27,436 nt of DNA from Erysipelotrichaceae bacterium (GTDB taxonomy: Bacteria; Bacillota_I; Bacilli_A; Erysipelotrichales; Erysipelotrichaceae), in contig JAFWKS010000249.1 in the NCBI GenBank assembly GCA_017511325.1, positions 1 through 27,436 on the forward strand, in the 5' to 3' direction. How positions within the stretch are numbered: position 1 is the first letter of the stretch; each line of letters begins with the position of its first letter. Positions 8,649 through 16,357 of the stretch are shown here, piece by piece. The notes below the pieces were generated by a model. That model worked only from the letters and a program-made list of their open reading frames with translations. It did no database searches and was not told where the DNA came from. The position numbers were made by a program, and so were the translations under genes.

Positions 8649-9802
8649 GTATCATCAGACTCGATGATGTTTCAATGGTCTATCCTTTTCAGAAAGTGAC
8701 GGGGTTACTGGACAGGAAGAAAAAACAGAAACTGCTTGAGCAGCAAAAGGCCATGCCTTATACCTCGAATGAGGGTGTTGTAGCACTTCAGCATTTTTCC
8801 GCAACATTCAAACAGGGAGAATTCGTGGCCATCCTTGGACCATCGGGTTCAGGAAAGACCACTTTATTAAGGATAATTGCCGGGCTGGAAAGACCGCCAT
8901 TAGGTACAGTCTATTTCGATGATAAGGATCTTAATGAGATCGATATCGATGAAAGAGACATGGCCATGGTCTTTCAGAATTATTCCCTTTATCCCAACCA
9001 GACCGTCTATAAGAATATTGCCTTTCCTTTGGAAGTAAAACACGTTCCAAGAGAAGAAATCGAAAAAGAAGTAGATAAGATCGCCGCAATGATGGGACTT
9101 AAGGATAAGCTTGAAAAACTTCCTGAAGAACTATCCGGTGGCGAGAAACAAAGAGTAGCTATTGCCAGGGCAATGGTCAAGGATCCCAAGGTCCTGCTTC
9201 TGGATGAACCATTCTCCAACCTTGATCCGATCATGAGAAGACGTCTAAGAAACATGCTTAGAAAAGCTCATGAGAATTATGATACGACATTCATCTATGT
9301 GACTCATGATCAGTATGATGCGTTGTCTCTTGCGGAAAGGATCATCATCCTCAAGGATGGCATAACACAGATGGATGACAGTACAGCCAGTGTCTACAAT
9401 TATCCGATCAACAGATTCTGCGGCGAATTCCTGGGCTCACCGACCATGAACATCTTTGAAGATATCAAGGTCGAAAAAGACAACTCATATCATCTTTTTG
9501 AGAATAAATATCAGCTGACACCTTCCCAAAAGAAAAATCTGAAAAAGAAAGACAGGATCGATGTCGGCATCAGGGGCGTCAATATCAAAATTGAAAAGGA
9601 AGGTGTTGAAGCGGTTGTCGAGTATACCGAGATCATTGAAGCTGATCTGATCATCCATCTTATGATCGAAGATAAGAAATGCATCGTTGTAGAAAAGATG
9701 AACGATTCCGACAGCTTCCGCTATGTAAGAGGAGACAAGGTAAAGATAAGATTCGATCAGGAAAGCTTCCATCTGTTTGATGAAGATGGAAACAGGATCT
9801 GA
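8645..9802 (+). CDS. MalK/MsmX-type ABC importer ATPase
   Basis: Energising subunit for the two permeases of the same operon. Walker A GPSGSGKT is at 65-72, the Q-loop Gln at 111, signature LSGGE at 163-167, Walker B VLLLDEP at 183-189 and the switch His at 221; a regulatory OB/TOBE part fills about 245-385. Total length 385 is near the usual 370. The N-terminus is odd: Walker A begins about 29 residues later than in MalK because of a Lys/Gln-rich insertion (about 14-43, with DRKKKQKLLEQQK) after the first strand. Most LplBC systems use a shared ATPase encoded elsewhere; here it is local. An intrinsic terminator follows 17 bases after the stop. Confidence 0.95.
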   Translation: MSIIRLDDVSMVYPFQKVTGLLDRKKKQKLLEQQKAMPYTSNEGVVALQHFSATFKQGEFVAILGPSGSGKTTLLRIIAGLERPPLGTVYFDDKDLNEIDIDERDMAMVFQNYSLYPNQTVYKNIAFPLEVKHVPREEIEKEVDKIAAMMGLKDKLEKLPEELSGGEKQRVAIARAMVKDPKVLLLDEPFSNLDPIMRRRLRNMLRKAHENYDTTFIYVTHDQYDALSLAERIIILKDGITQMDDSTASVYNYPINRFCGEFLGSPTMNIFEDIKVEKDNSYHLFENKYQLTPSQKKNLKKKDRIDVGIRGVNIKIEKEGVEAVVEYTEIIEADLIIHLMIEDKKCIVVEKMNDSDSFRYVRGDKVKIRFDQESFHLFDEDGNRI

Positions 9803-9819
9803 AAGTACGATAAAAGAAG

Positions 9820-9841
9820 AAAGCACCAGCCGGTGCTTTTT
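9820..9841 (+). terminator. intrinsic terminator of the importer operon
   Basis: Arms AAAGCACC (9820-9827) and GGTGCTTT (9832-9839), 8 base pairs, loop AGCC, ending in TTTTT. The A-rich left flank could let it work on the minus strand too, where a possible small gene ends five bases away. Confidence 0.85.
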
Positions 9842-9845
9842 CATA

Positions 9846-9983
9846 TCAGGCCCTGATGATCAGGATGTTTAGTCCCAAAGCGTTCTGGCAGTTTACTTCC
9901 ATGGCACATTCATAGACCAGGTAGATCCCCAGACGCTGTGCAGGATCGAAAGGGATGCACTCATCCTTAAGGTAAAGGATCAT
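9846..9983 (-). CDS. possible 45-residue protein or gene remnant
   Basis: Minus-strand reading frame of 45 codons from ATG at 9983 to TGA at 9846, giving a peptide that begins MILYLKDECIPFDPAQRLGI and ends ALGLNILIIRA. The codon choices (ATC for Ile, CTG for Leu, many GATC strings) look like those of the true genes in this window, while the DNA just beyond the start turns AT-rich. An in-frame stop lies ten codons before the ATG, and I see no ribosome site. It may be the surviving end of a decayed gene or a small real protein. I do not recognise the sequence. The rest of this 323-base gap holds the promoter and operator of the next operon. Confidence 0.3.
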   Translation of the reverse strand: MILYLKDECIPFDPAQRLGIYLVYECAMEVNCQNALGLNILIIRA

Positions 9984-10085
9984 ATCATCGTTTTTGTGTA
10001 ATAGTCACGCACAATCCATAAAACTATATATTACATTTTGAAAACAATAATGGATTAAAGTGAAAGATTATTCAGAATAATAAAG

Positions 10086-10091
10086 TATAAT
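10086..10091 (+). promoter_or_regulatory. -10 element of the marR-exporter operon
   Basis: Perfect TATAAT. No good -35 hexamer is found at 16-18 bases upstream; the region is AT-rich. The operator palindrome begins five bases downstream, where RNA polymerase would start. Confidence 0.55.
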
Positions 10092-10096
10092 ATTTT

Positions 10097-10112
10097 TTGT
10101 AGCATGCTACAA
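10097..10112 (+). promoter_or_regulatory. 16-bp palindromic operator, likely MarR site
   Basis: TTGTAGCATGCTACAA equals its own reverse complement over all 16 bases. It lies between the -10 box and the ribosome site (AGAGGTG, 10112-10118) of the MarR gene, covering the probable transcription start. MarR dimers bind this kind of palindrome, so self-repression of the regulator and exporter genes is the natural reading. Confidence 0.75.
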
Positions 10113-10125
10113 GAGGTGTTTTATT

Positions 10126-10563
10126 ATGAGAGAAGATGATATAAGTCGTCTGATCAAACATATCAACTTCAAAGTCAAAGCCAAGGGCGATTCTGTGATG
10201 AAGAAAAGGGATCTGACCTTCTCACAGATGCAGGTATTGTTTGCCTTGGAAAAAAACGGCGGTTCCATGTCGCAGAAAGAACTGGAAGAAAAACTGGGAG
10301 TCGCCCACCCGACGGTCGTTGGGCTGGTAAAAAGACTTGAGAAGAACGATTATGTGAGATCGGTAGTGGATGAAAATGATAAACGAAAAAAGATAATCGT
10401 GGTCAGCAGAAACGCCAAGAGGTTCAAAGATGAGATGAATGAACAGTTTCATAAGATCTCACTCAGGATGTATGAAAAGCTGAGTGAGAGCGAAAAGGAA
10501 GAACTGTTCAGGATGCTGAGCGTTATCAATGACAGTTTATGCGTAGATGGTGAGGTGAAGTAA
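10126..10563 (+). CDS. MarR family transcriptional regulator
   Basis: Winged-helix repressor of 145 residues, the usual MarR length. The DNA-binding core runs from about residue 30 to 97: LTFSQMQVLFAL, the helix-turn-helix MSQKELEEKLGVAHPTVVGL, and the wing VDENDKRKKIIVV; helices at both ends form the dimer. A palindromic operator lies 14 bases upstream of the start codon. The stop codon directly abuts the start codon of the first exporter gene, so regulator and exporter share one transcript. Known relatives lose DNA binding on contact with a drug or metabolite and thereby induce efflux; the ligand is unknown here. Confidence 0.93.
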   Translation: MREDDISRLIKHINFKVKAKGDSVMKKRDLTFSQMQVLFALEKNGGSMSQKELEEKLGVAHPTVVGLVKRLEKNDYVRSVVDENDKRKKIIVVSRNAKRFKDEMNEQFHKISLRMYEKLSESEKEELFRMLSVINDSLCVDGEVK

Positions 10564-12300
10564 ATGTTTGAAGTATTGATACCAAGGATCGGTGAATTCA
10601 AGAAAGATACGATCAAAGCCCCGCTGTATATGATGGGGGAAGTGCTTTTGGAAGTGATCATTCCGACCGTCATGGCGGCTTTGATCGATAAGATGTATAC
10701 CGAAGATATGCTTGTAGTAATAAGATATGGAGCAATCCTGATCGTGCTGGCCATATTGTCTTTGATCTGCGGATCAAGAAGTGCCAAGGCGGCTGCGACT
10801 GCATCGACCGGTTTTGCGAAGAACCTGCGCCGGGACCTGTTCTATAAAGTCCAGGACTTTTCATTTGGTGATATCGACAAGTTCTCTTCTTCGTCACTCG
10901 TCACCCGTTTGACCAACGATGTATCACATCTGCAGATGGCTTTCCAGATGCTGATAAGAATGGCCGTCAGAGCACCGCTAATGGTCATCTTCTCCGTGAT
11001 CATGGCTGTCAGGATCAATGCCAGGATGGCGATGATCTTCTTTGCCTTGATCCCGGTCTTGATCATCGGTCTGATCCTGATCTTTAAAGTCTCGCATCCG
11101 ATCTTCAGAAGGATCTTCAAGAAATATGATGCGTTGAACAATTCAGTTCAGGAAAATGTTGCCGGAATAAGAGTTGTAAAGTCTTTTGTCAGGGAGGACT
11201 ATGAGATAAACAAATTCCATGAAGCTTCTGAAGATGTTCGAAGCAACTTCGTCAAGGCTGAAAGGATCATTGCCCTTAACTCGCCGCTGATGTCTACCTG
11301 CATGTATACTTCGATGCTGCTGATAAGCTTCCTTGGATCAAGAGTCATCATCAGTTCCAGAGCCACTCAGCTTACGACCGGGCAGCTCTCTTCTTTGACG
11401 AGCTATGGTGTACAGATATTGACCAGCCTGATGATGCTTTCGATGGTCTTCATGCAGATAATCTTTGCGACAGAAGCTGTAAACCGTATCGTTGAAGTAT
11501 TGAATTATGACAGTACCCTTGCATCACCGGAAAACGGGATCAAGGAAGTTAAGGATGGCAGTATCGTTTTTGATAATGTGACCTTCAGATATGGCGGCAA
11601 CAACAAGAACGCAGCGCTTTCTGACGTGAACCTCAATATAAGATCCGGTGAAACCGTAGGTATAATCGGTGGGACCGGATCTTCAAAGACAACACTGATC
11701 CAGCTCATCCCGCGTCTTTATGATGTGAGCGAGGGAAGAGTCCTGGTAGGCGGCGAAGATGTCAGAGATTATGACCTGGTTTCCTTAAGAGATGAAGTGG
11801 CAGTCGTCTTGCAGAAGAACATCCTGTTTACAGGAACGATCAAGGATAACCTCAGATGGGGCAACAAAGAAGCCACAGATGAAGAGATCGTAAGAGTCTG
11901 CAAGCTGGCTCAGGCCGATGATTTCATTGAACAGATGCCTGATAAATATGACACAATGCTTTCACAAGGTGGCACGAACGTATCCGGCGGACAGAAACAG
12001 AGACTGTGTATCGCCAGAGCTTTGCTTAAGAAACCAAAGATCCTCATCCTTGATGATTCGACCAGTGCCGTCGACACCAAGACTGATGCTTTGATCAGAA
12101 AAGCTTTTGACAGCGAGATACCTGACACGACCAAGATCATAATTGCCCAAAGAGTCGCTTCAGTTGAAAATGCCGACAAGATCCTGGTCATGGATGGCGG
12201 AAAGATCGTTGAGCAGGGCAGCCACGAAGAACTTATGAAACACAATGGGATCTACAAGGAGATCTATGATTCCCAGACAAAAATGAAGGAGGATGAATAA
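10564..12300 (+). CDS. ABC exporter half with degenerate ATP site (BmrC/TM287-like)
   Basis: Half-transporter of 578 residues: six membrane helices (about 20-310), then a nucleotide-binding domain. Walker A reads GGTGSSKT (369-376), with Ser in place of the usual Gly before Lys. The signature is VSGGQ (473-477). Walker B ends LDDST with Asp498 instead of the catalytic Glu, and the switch residue is Gln529 (AQR) instead of His. These replacements are the mark of the degenerate-site subunit of heterodimeric exporters such as BmrCD and TM287/288, so it should work only with the next gene product. Likely role is export of drugs or lipophilic compounds under MarR control. Its start directly follows the regulator's stop, with GAGGTGA as ribosome site. 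Confidence 0.93.
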   Translation: MFEVLIPRIGEFKKDTIKAPLYMMGEVLLEVIIPTVMAALIDKMYTEDMLVVIRYGAILIVLAILSLICGSRSAKAAATASTGFAKNLRRDLFYKVQDFSFGDIDKFSSSSLVTRLTNDVSHLQMAFQMLIRMAVRAPLMVIFSVIMAVRINARMAMIFFALIPVLIIGLILIFKVSHPIFRRIFKKYDALNNSVQENVAGIRVVKSFVREDYEINKFHEASEDVRSNFVKAERIIALNSPLMSTCMYTSMLLISFLGSRVIISSRATQLTTGQLSSLTSYGVQILTSLMMLSMVFMQIIFATEAVNRIVEVLNYDSTLASPENGIKEVKDGSIVFDNVTFRYGGNNKNAALSDVNLNIRSGETVGIIGGTGSSKTTLIQLIPRLYDVSEGRVLVGGEDVRDYDLVSLRDEVAVVLQKNILFTGTIKDNLRWGNKEATDEEIVRVCKLAQADDFIEQMPDKYDTMLSQGGTNVSGGQKQRLCIARALLKKPKILILDDSTSAVDTKTDALIRKAFDSEIPDTTKIIIAQRVASVENADKILVMDGGKIVEQGSHEELMKHNGIYKEIYDSQTKMKEDE

Positions 12301-12302
12301 TC

Positions 12303-14225
12303 ATGCCACCTAGATCACGAGTTATAACAAATAAGAAGATCGACCCGAAAAGTCTGGTCCGCTTGCTTAAATATACCTGGAAGCTCAACAGTGCAAAACT
12401 GATCCTGGTAGGAGTATGTCTTATCATCGCTTCCATATCATCGGTCATCGCTTCAACATTTCTGGCCAAGCTGATCGATACAGTCGTCATGCCGGGCATC
12501 GATCTGGGACTGGAAGCAGTATATTCTGATCTATTAAAGATCATTACGACGATGGTCTGCATCTATCTCATGGGAATACTAGCGACTGCTCTTAACGGTC
12601 AGCTGACAGCTGGCATCGGACAGGGGACGATCAAGGGCTTAAGAGACGAGATGTTTGAAAACATGGAGACTCTGCCGATCAGGTATTTTGATTCCCATCA
12701 GCACGGCGAGATCATGTCGACATATACCAACGACGTCGATACGATCAGACAGCTGGTCGGGCAGAGCATCCCGAACATGTTCCAGTCGCTCTTATCGATC
12801 ATCGCCATTTATTTTACGATGCTTCGTTACAGCATCTGGCTGGCTTTAGTCGTTGCCGCTGTCATCTTCCTTATGAGCAAGATCACCAGCAGATTCGGCG
12901 GACGCAGCGCCAAATACATGATGCAGCAGCAGAAATCGCTGGCTGATGAAGAAGGCTTCATCGAAGAGATGATGGAAGGCATGAAAGTCGTCAAGGTCTT
13001 CAATCACGAAGAAGAAGCCAAGAAGGACTTTGATGTCCTGAATCAGAAGCTCTTTGAAGATGCGCAGAATGCCAACCGCAACGCCAACGCCTTGATGCCG
13101 ATCCTGGCCAATATAGGAAACATCATGTATGTCCTGCTGGCGATCGTCGGCGGTCTCATGGTGTCATTAAAAGTTCCTAACTTCTCTTTAGGCGGAGCAC
13201 CGACCCTCACGATCGGTGTCATCGTATCCTTCCTCGGTCTTTCAAGACAACTGTCAGTAACGATCTCGCAGATCTCCATGCAGGTATCGATGGTCGCTCA
13301 GGCTTTGGCCGGTTCCGATCGTGTCTTCAAGCTGATCGATGAAAAATCAGAAGAAGATGAAGGCTACGTTACCCTGGTGAATGCCAGAAAAGATGAAAAC
13401 GGCAACATCGTTGAATCCGATAAATATACAGGACTCTGGGCCTGGAAACACTACCATGCGCAAAGTGATCACTCAACGACCTACGTTGAACTAAAAGGCG
13501 ATATCCAGATGGTCGATGTCGACTTTGCCTACAATCCGGACAAGCAGGTATTGTTCGATGTATCGCTCTATGCCCATCCGGGTCAGAAGATCGCCTTTGT
13601 CGGAGCTACCGGTGCCGGCAAGACGACGATCACCAATCTGATCAACAGATTCTATGACATACCTGATGGAAAGATCAGATATGACGGCATCAATATAAAC
13701 AAGATCAAGAAAGCTGATCTTAGAAGATCTTTAGGTATGGTCCTTCAGGATGTCAACCTGTTTACCGGTACAGTCATGGACAATATCCGCTATGGCAAGC
13801 TTGATGCTTCTGATGCGGAATGTATCGAAGCAGCGAAACTGGCCAATGCGCATGACTTTATCAGAAGACTGCCGGAAGGCTATGATACGATGCTGACAGG
13901 AAACGGTTCACAGCTCTCTCAGGGCCAAAGGCAGCTCATCTCGATCGCCAGGGCAGCTGTCGCCAATCCGCCGGTCATGATCCTCGATGAAGCTACTTCT
14001 TCGATCGATACCAGGACCGAAGCACTGGTCCAGAAAGGTATGGATAACCTGATGAAAGGAAGAACGGTCTTCGTCATCGCGCATAGACTTTCAACGGTCA
14101 GGAACTCTGATGCGATCATGGTTCTTGATCATGGAAGGATCATTGAAAGAGGTACTCATGATCAATTGATTGAGCAGAAAGGCACATACTATCAGCTGTA
14201 TACCGGAGCATTCGAGCTCGAATAG
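12303..14225 (+). CDS. ABC exporter half with consensus ATP site (BmrD/TM288-like)
   Basis: Partner half-transporter of 640 residues with six membrane helices (about 30-330) and a competent nucleotide-binding domain: Walker A GATGAGKT (434-441), Walker B VMILDE with Glu563, switch His594. Its signature is LSQGQ (538-542) rather than LSGGQ. That variant faces the degenerate Walker motifs of the partner, so the two sequences fit together as one normal and one impaired ATP site. A long linker (about 346-395, with an LWAWKHYH stretch) separates the membrane and ATPase parts, as in several larger members of the family. AAGGAGG at 12286-12292 lies within the end of the partner gene. A strong terminator follows. 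Confidence 0.94.
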   Translation: MPPRSRVITNKKIDPKSLVRLLKYTWKLNSAKLILVGVCLIIASISSVIASTFLAKLIDTVVMPGIDLGLEAVYSDLLKIITTMVCIYLMGILATALNGQLTAGIGQGTIKGLRDEMFENMETLPIRYFDSHQHGEIMSTYTNDVDTIRQLVGQSIPNMFQSLLSIIAIYFTMLRYSIWLALVVAAVIFLMSKITSRFGGRSAKYMMQQQKSLADEEGFIEEMMEGMKVVKVFNHEEEAKKDFDVLNQKLFEDAQNANRNANALMPILANIGNIMYVLLAIVGGLMVSLKVPNFSLGGAPTLTIGVIVSFLGLSRQLSVTISQISMQVSMVAQALAGSDRVFKLIDEKSEEDEGYVTLVNARKDENGNIVESDKYTGLWAWKHYHAQSDHSTTYVELKGDIQMVDVDFAYNPDKQVLFDVSLYAHPGQKIAFVGATGAGKTTITNLINRFYDIPDGKIRYDGININKIKKADLRRSLGMVLQDVNLFTGTVMDNIRYGKLDASDAECIEAAKLANAHDFIRRLPEGYDTMLTGNGSQLSQGQRQLISIARAAVANPPVMILDEATSSIDTRTEALVQKGMDNLMKGRTVFVIAHRLSTVRNSDAIMVLDHGRIIERGTHDQLIEQKGTYYQLYTGAFELE

Positions 14226-14236
14226 ATGATCAAGTT

Positions 14237-14269
14237 AAAGGAGTTTGTGTATAAAGACAAACTCCTTTT
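14237..14269 (+). terminator. intrinsic terminator of the exporter operon
   Basis: Arms AAAGGAGTTTGT (14237-14248) and ACAAACTCCTTT (14257-14268) give 12 base pairs around an 8-base loop, followed by a short T run. Confidence 0.85.
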
Positions 14270-14275
14270 AATATG

Positions 14276-14306
14276 TTTAAAAACACAGGTAAATTGATAG
14301 TAAAAT
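14276..14306 (+). promoter_or_regulatory. possible promoter of the etf-dehydrogenase operon
   Basis: TTAAAA (14277-14282) and TAAAAT (14301-14306) with an 18-base spacer. A small inverted repeat (GAGTT at 14318-14322, AACTC at 14328-14332) lies in the leader and might be a regulator site. Both are weak and AT-driven. Confidence 0.25.
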
Positions 14307-14365
14307 AAAACTAGCAGGAGTTATTGCAACTCATCATTTATAGGTAATATAAGAGGGAATTAACT

Positions 14366-15151
14366 ATGAATATCGTTGTCTGTATCAAACAGGTCCCCGG
14401 TTCCAACAACGTCAATGTCGATCCTGTAACAGGAACACTGATCAGAGACGGGGCAAATTCAAAAATGAATCCCTATGATCTCAATGCATTGGAACTGGGA
14501 CTCAAGCTCAAGGAAAAGAGTGAGGGCAGACTTTATGTCGTGTCCATGGGTCCTAACAGCGCTCTTGATGTCATCAGGGAAGCGATCTACATGGGAGCGG
14601 ATGGTGGAGTACTTATTTCCGATCGCAAATTCGGCGGGGCTGATGTCTTAGCCACATCCTATACTCTTTGCAGCGGCATCAGGACGATCGAAGACGTCGA
14701 TCTGATCATTACCGGCAAGCAGACGACCGATGGCGATACGGCTCAGGTAGGAAGCGAACTGGCAGAACACCTGGGTATCCCCCATGTCGCCAACATCAGG
14801 CTTGTGGAGCTGGAAGAAGGAAAACTCGTCTATACAGCCAATCAGGACAATCTGATCGTTCATGGCAAGATCGAACTTCCTTGTCTGATCTGCACCGACA
14901 GTGAGATCAATACGCCAAGGCTGCCTTCATTCAAGAGAAAACTGGAATACAAGGATTGTGCTGATCTGATCAAGATCGTCACTTTTGCGGATGTAGAAGA
15001 TCAGGACGAGACCCATTACGGACTCAAGGGTTCGCCTACGCAGGTCGAAAGGATCTTTGAACCGGAAAAGACAAAAGAGAAACAGATGATCACTGATGGC
15101 GATCTGAACCTTAAGACTTATGAGATATTAAAGGAACACAAGTTCATCTAG
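14366..15151 (+). CDS. electron transfer flavoprotein beta subunit (LctB-like)
   Basis: Small subunit of an electron transfer flavoprotein, 261 residues. It starts MNIVVCIKQVPGSN, has the nucleotide-binding region YVVSMGP (57-63), the GKQTTDGDTAQVG motif (117-129) and the beta-subunit region around LPSFKRKLEYK. In bifurcating Etfs this subunit carries the FAD that exchanges electrons with NAD(H). It is the first gene of a three-gene operon with EtfA and an FAD-binding dehydrogenase, the same order as lctB-lctC-lctD of Acetobacterium woodii, whose complex oxidises lactate with NAD+ while consuming reduced ferredoxin. A ribosome site AGAGGG precedes the ATG. Annotation as Etf beta is certain; the bifurcating type is inferred from context. 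Confidence 0.95.
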   Translation: MNIVVCIKQVPGSNNVNVDPVTGTLIRDGANSKMNPYDLNALELGLKLKEKSEGRLYVVSMGPNSALDVIREAIYMGADGGVLISDRKFGGADVLATSYTLCSGIRTIEDVDLIITGKQTTDGDTAQVGSELAEHLGIPHVANIRLVELEEGKLVYTANQDNLIVHGKIELPCLICTDSEINTPRLPSFKRKLEYKDCADLIKIVTFADVEDQDETHYGLKGSPTQVERIFEPEKTKEKQMITDGDLNLKTYEILKEHKFI

Positions 15152-15160
15152 AGGTGGGAT

Positions 15161-16357
15161 ATGGGTTTAAAGATAAATCATGAAAAAATAAATGAAGATA
15201 ATGCCAGGACTCTTGTTGAACTGTGTCCGTTCAAGGCCATTTCCTATAATGACGGCAAGCTTGATATCTCGGCAGCTTGTAGAGTATGCAAGATGTGTGT
15301 GAATAAGGGACCAGCAGGTGTCATAACCTTTGAAGAAGAAAAGGTCGAAGAGATAAACAAAGATGAATACAGAGGCATCTGTGTCTATGCCGACTATAAT
15401 TGCGGAAGCATTCATAACGTGACTTTTGAACTAATAGGCAAGGCCAGGCAGCTTGCGAAAGTCATCGATCATCCGGTCTATGCCTTGCTGATAGGAAAGG
15501 ATACCAAAGAAGCAGCAGATGAGCTGCTGTCCTATGGTGTCGATAAAGTCTTTGTCTATGAACATGAACAGCTGAAGAATTTCGATATCGAAAGATATGC
15601 GAACTGTTTTGCGGATTTCATCGAAAGGATCAAACCTTCCAGCATCCTGGTCGGTGCCACCAACATCGGCCGCTGTCTGGCTCCTAGAGTAGCCGCAAGA
15701 TTTCATACCGGTCTTACAGCTGACTGTACGAAGCTGGAGATGAAAGAGAATACTGATCTGGTCCAGATCAGACCAGCCTTCGGTGGCAACATCATGGCTC
15801 AGATCATCAACCCGAACCATCGTCCGCAGTTTGCGACGGTCAGATACAAGATCTTCGATGCCCCTGAGAAAATCAAAGAGATCCATGGTGAGATAGAAAT
15901 GGTCCCGATCAAGGATGAATGGCTCAAGAGTCATAATGAGATCCTGTGGATCGAAGAAAAGCCTAAGGAAGTAGATATCTCCGAAGCTGATGCGATCGTG
16001 GCGGTCGGCAGAGGCCTTAAATCAAAAGATGACCTCAAGATGATAAATGAGCTGGCAGAAGAGCTTGGTGCAGTAGTCGCCTGTTCCAGACCGATGGTCG
16101 AAGCCAATATCTTTGACACCAAACATCAGATCGGCTTAAGCGGCAAGACCGTCAAACCTAAACTGCTTATAACTTTAGGAATCTCAGGAGCGATCCAGTT
16201 TACGGCCGGCATGAACAATGCTGAATGCGTCATCGCCATCAACAGCGATAAGAATGCCCAGATCTTCGATGTTGCCAACTACGGTATCGTCGGCGATATG
16301 TATGAGATCGTGCCGAAGCTGATCAAAGAAATAAGGAAGGGGAAAGGCCATGTATAA
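15161..16357 (+). CDS. electron transfer flavoprotein alpha subunit with N-terminal [4Fe-4S] domain (LctC-like)
   Basis: Large Etf subunit, 398 residues. The C-terminal FAD domain is canonical ([20 protein letters not shown], then QFTAGM and [19 protein letters not shown]). Ahead of the normal Etf start there is an extra domain of about 60 residues with Cys22 in LCPFKAI and Cys40, Cys43 and Cys46 in CRVCKMC, exactly the four ligands for one [4Fe-4S] cluster in a half-ferredoxin arrangement. Such a domain is known from the alpha subunits of lactate dehydrogenase-Etf complexes and is a possible entry point for ferredoxin electrons. The ribosome site AGAGGTGG overlaps the stop of the beta gene, and the 3' end overlaps the dehydrogenase gene by eight bases. 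Confidence 0.95.
   Translation: MGLKINHEKINEDNARTLVELCPFKAISYNDGKLDISAACRVCKMCVNKGPAGVITFEEEKVEEINKDEYRGICVYADYNCGSIHNVTFELIGKARQLAKVIDHPVYALLIGKDTKEAADELLSYGVDKVFVYEHEQLKNFDIERYANCFADFIERIKPSSILVGATNIGRCLAPRVAARFHTGLTADCTKLEMKENTDLVQIRPAFGGNIMAQIINPNHRPQFATVRYKIFDAPEKIKEIHGEIEMVPIKDEWLKSHNEILWIEEKPKEVDISEADAIVAVGRGLKSKDDLKMINELAEELGAVVACSRPMVEANIFDTKHQIGLSGKTVKPKLLITLGISGAIQFTAGMNNAECVIAINSDKNAQIFDVANYGIVGDMYEIVPKLIKEIRKGKGHV

Noticed and set aside
9994..10014. TTGTG and CACAA inverted repeat resembling a Rex operator
   Set aside because: The spacing is 11 bases instead of the 8 between these halves in Rex sites, and it is far from the downstream gene.
10013..10056. AATCCAT and ATGGATT inverted repeat, 30 bases apart
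   Set aside because: Seven bases in AT-rich DNA with a long spacer is within chance; no linked function is visible.
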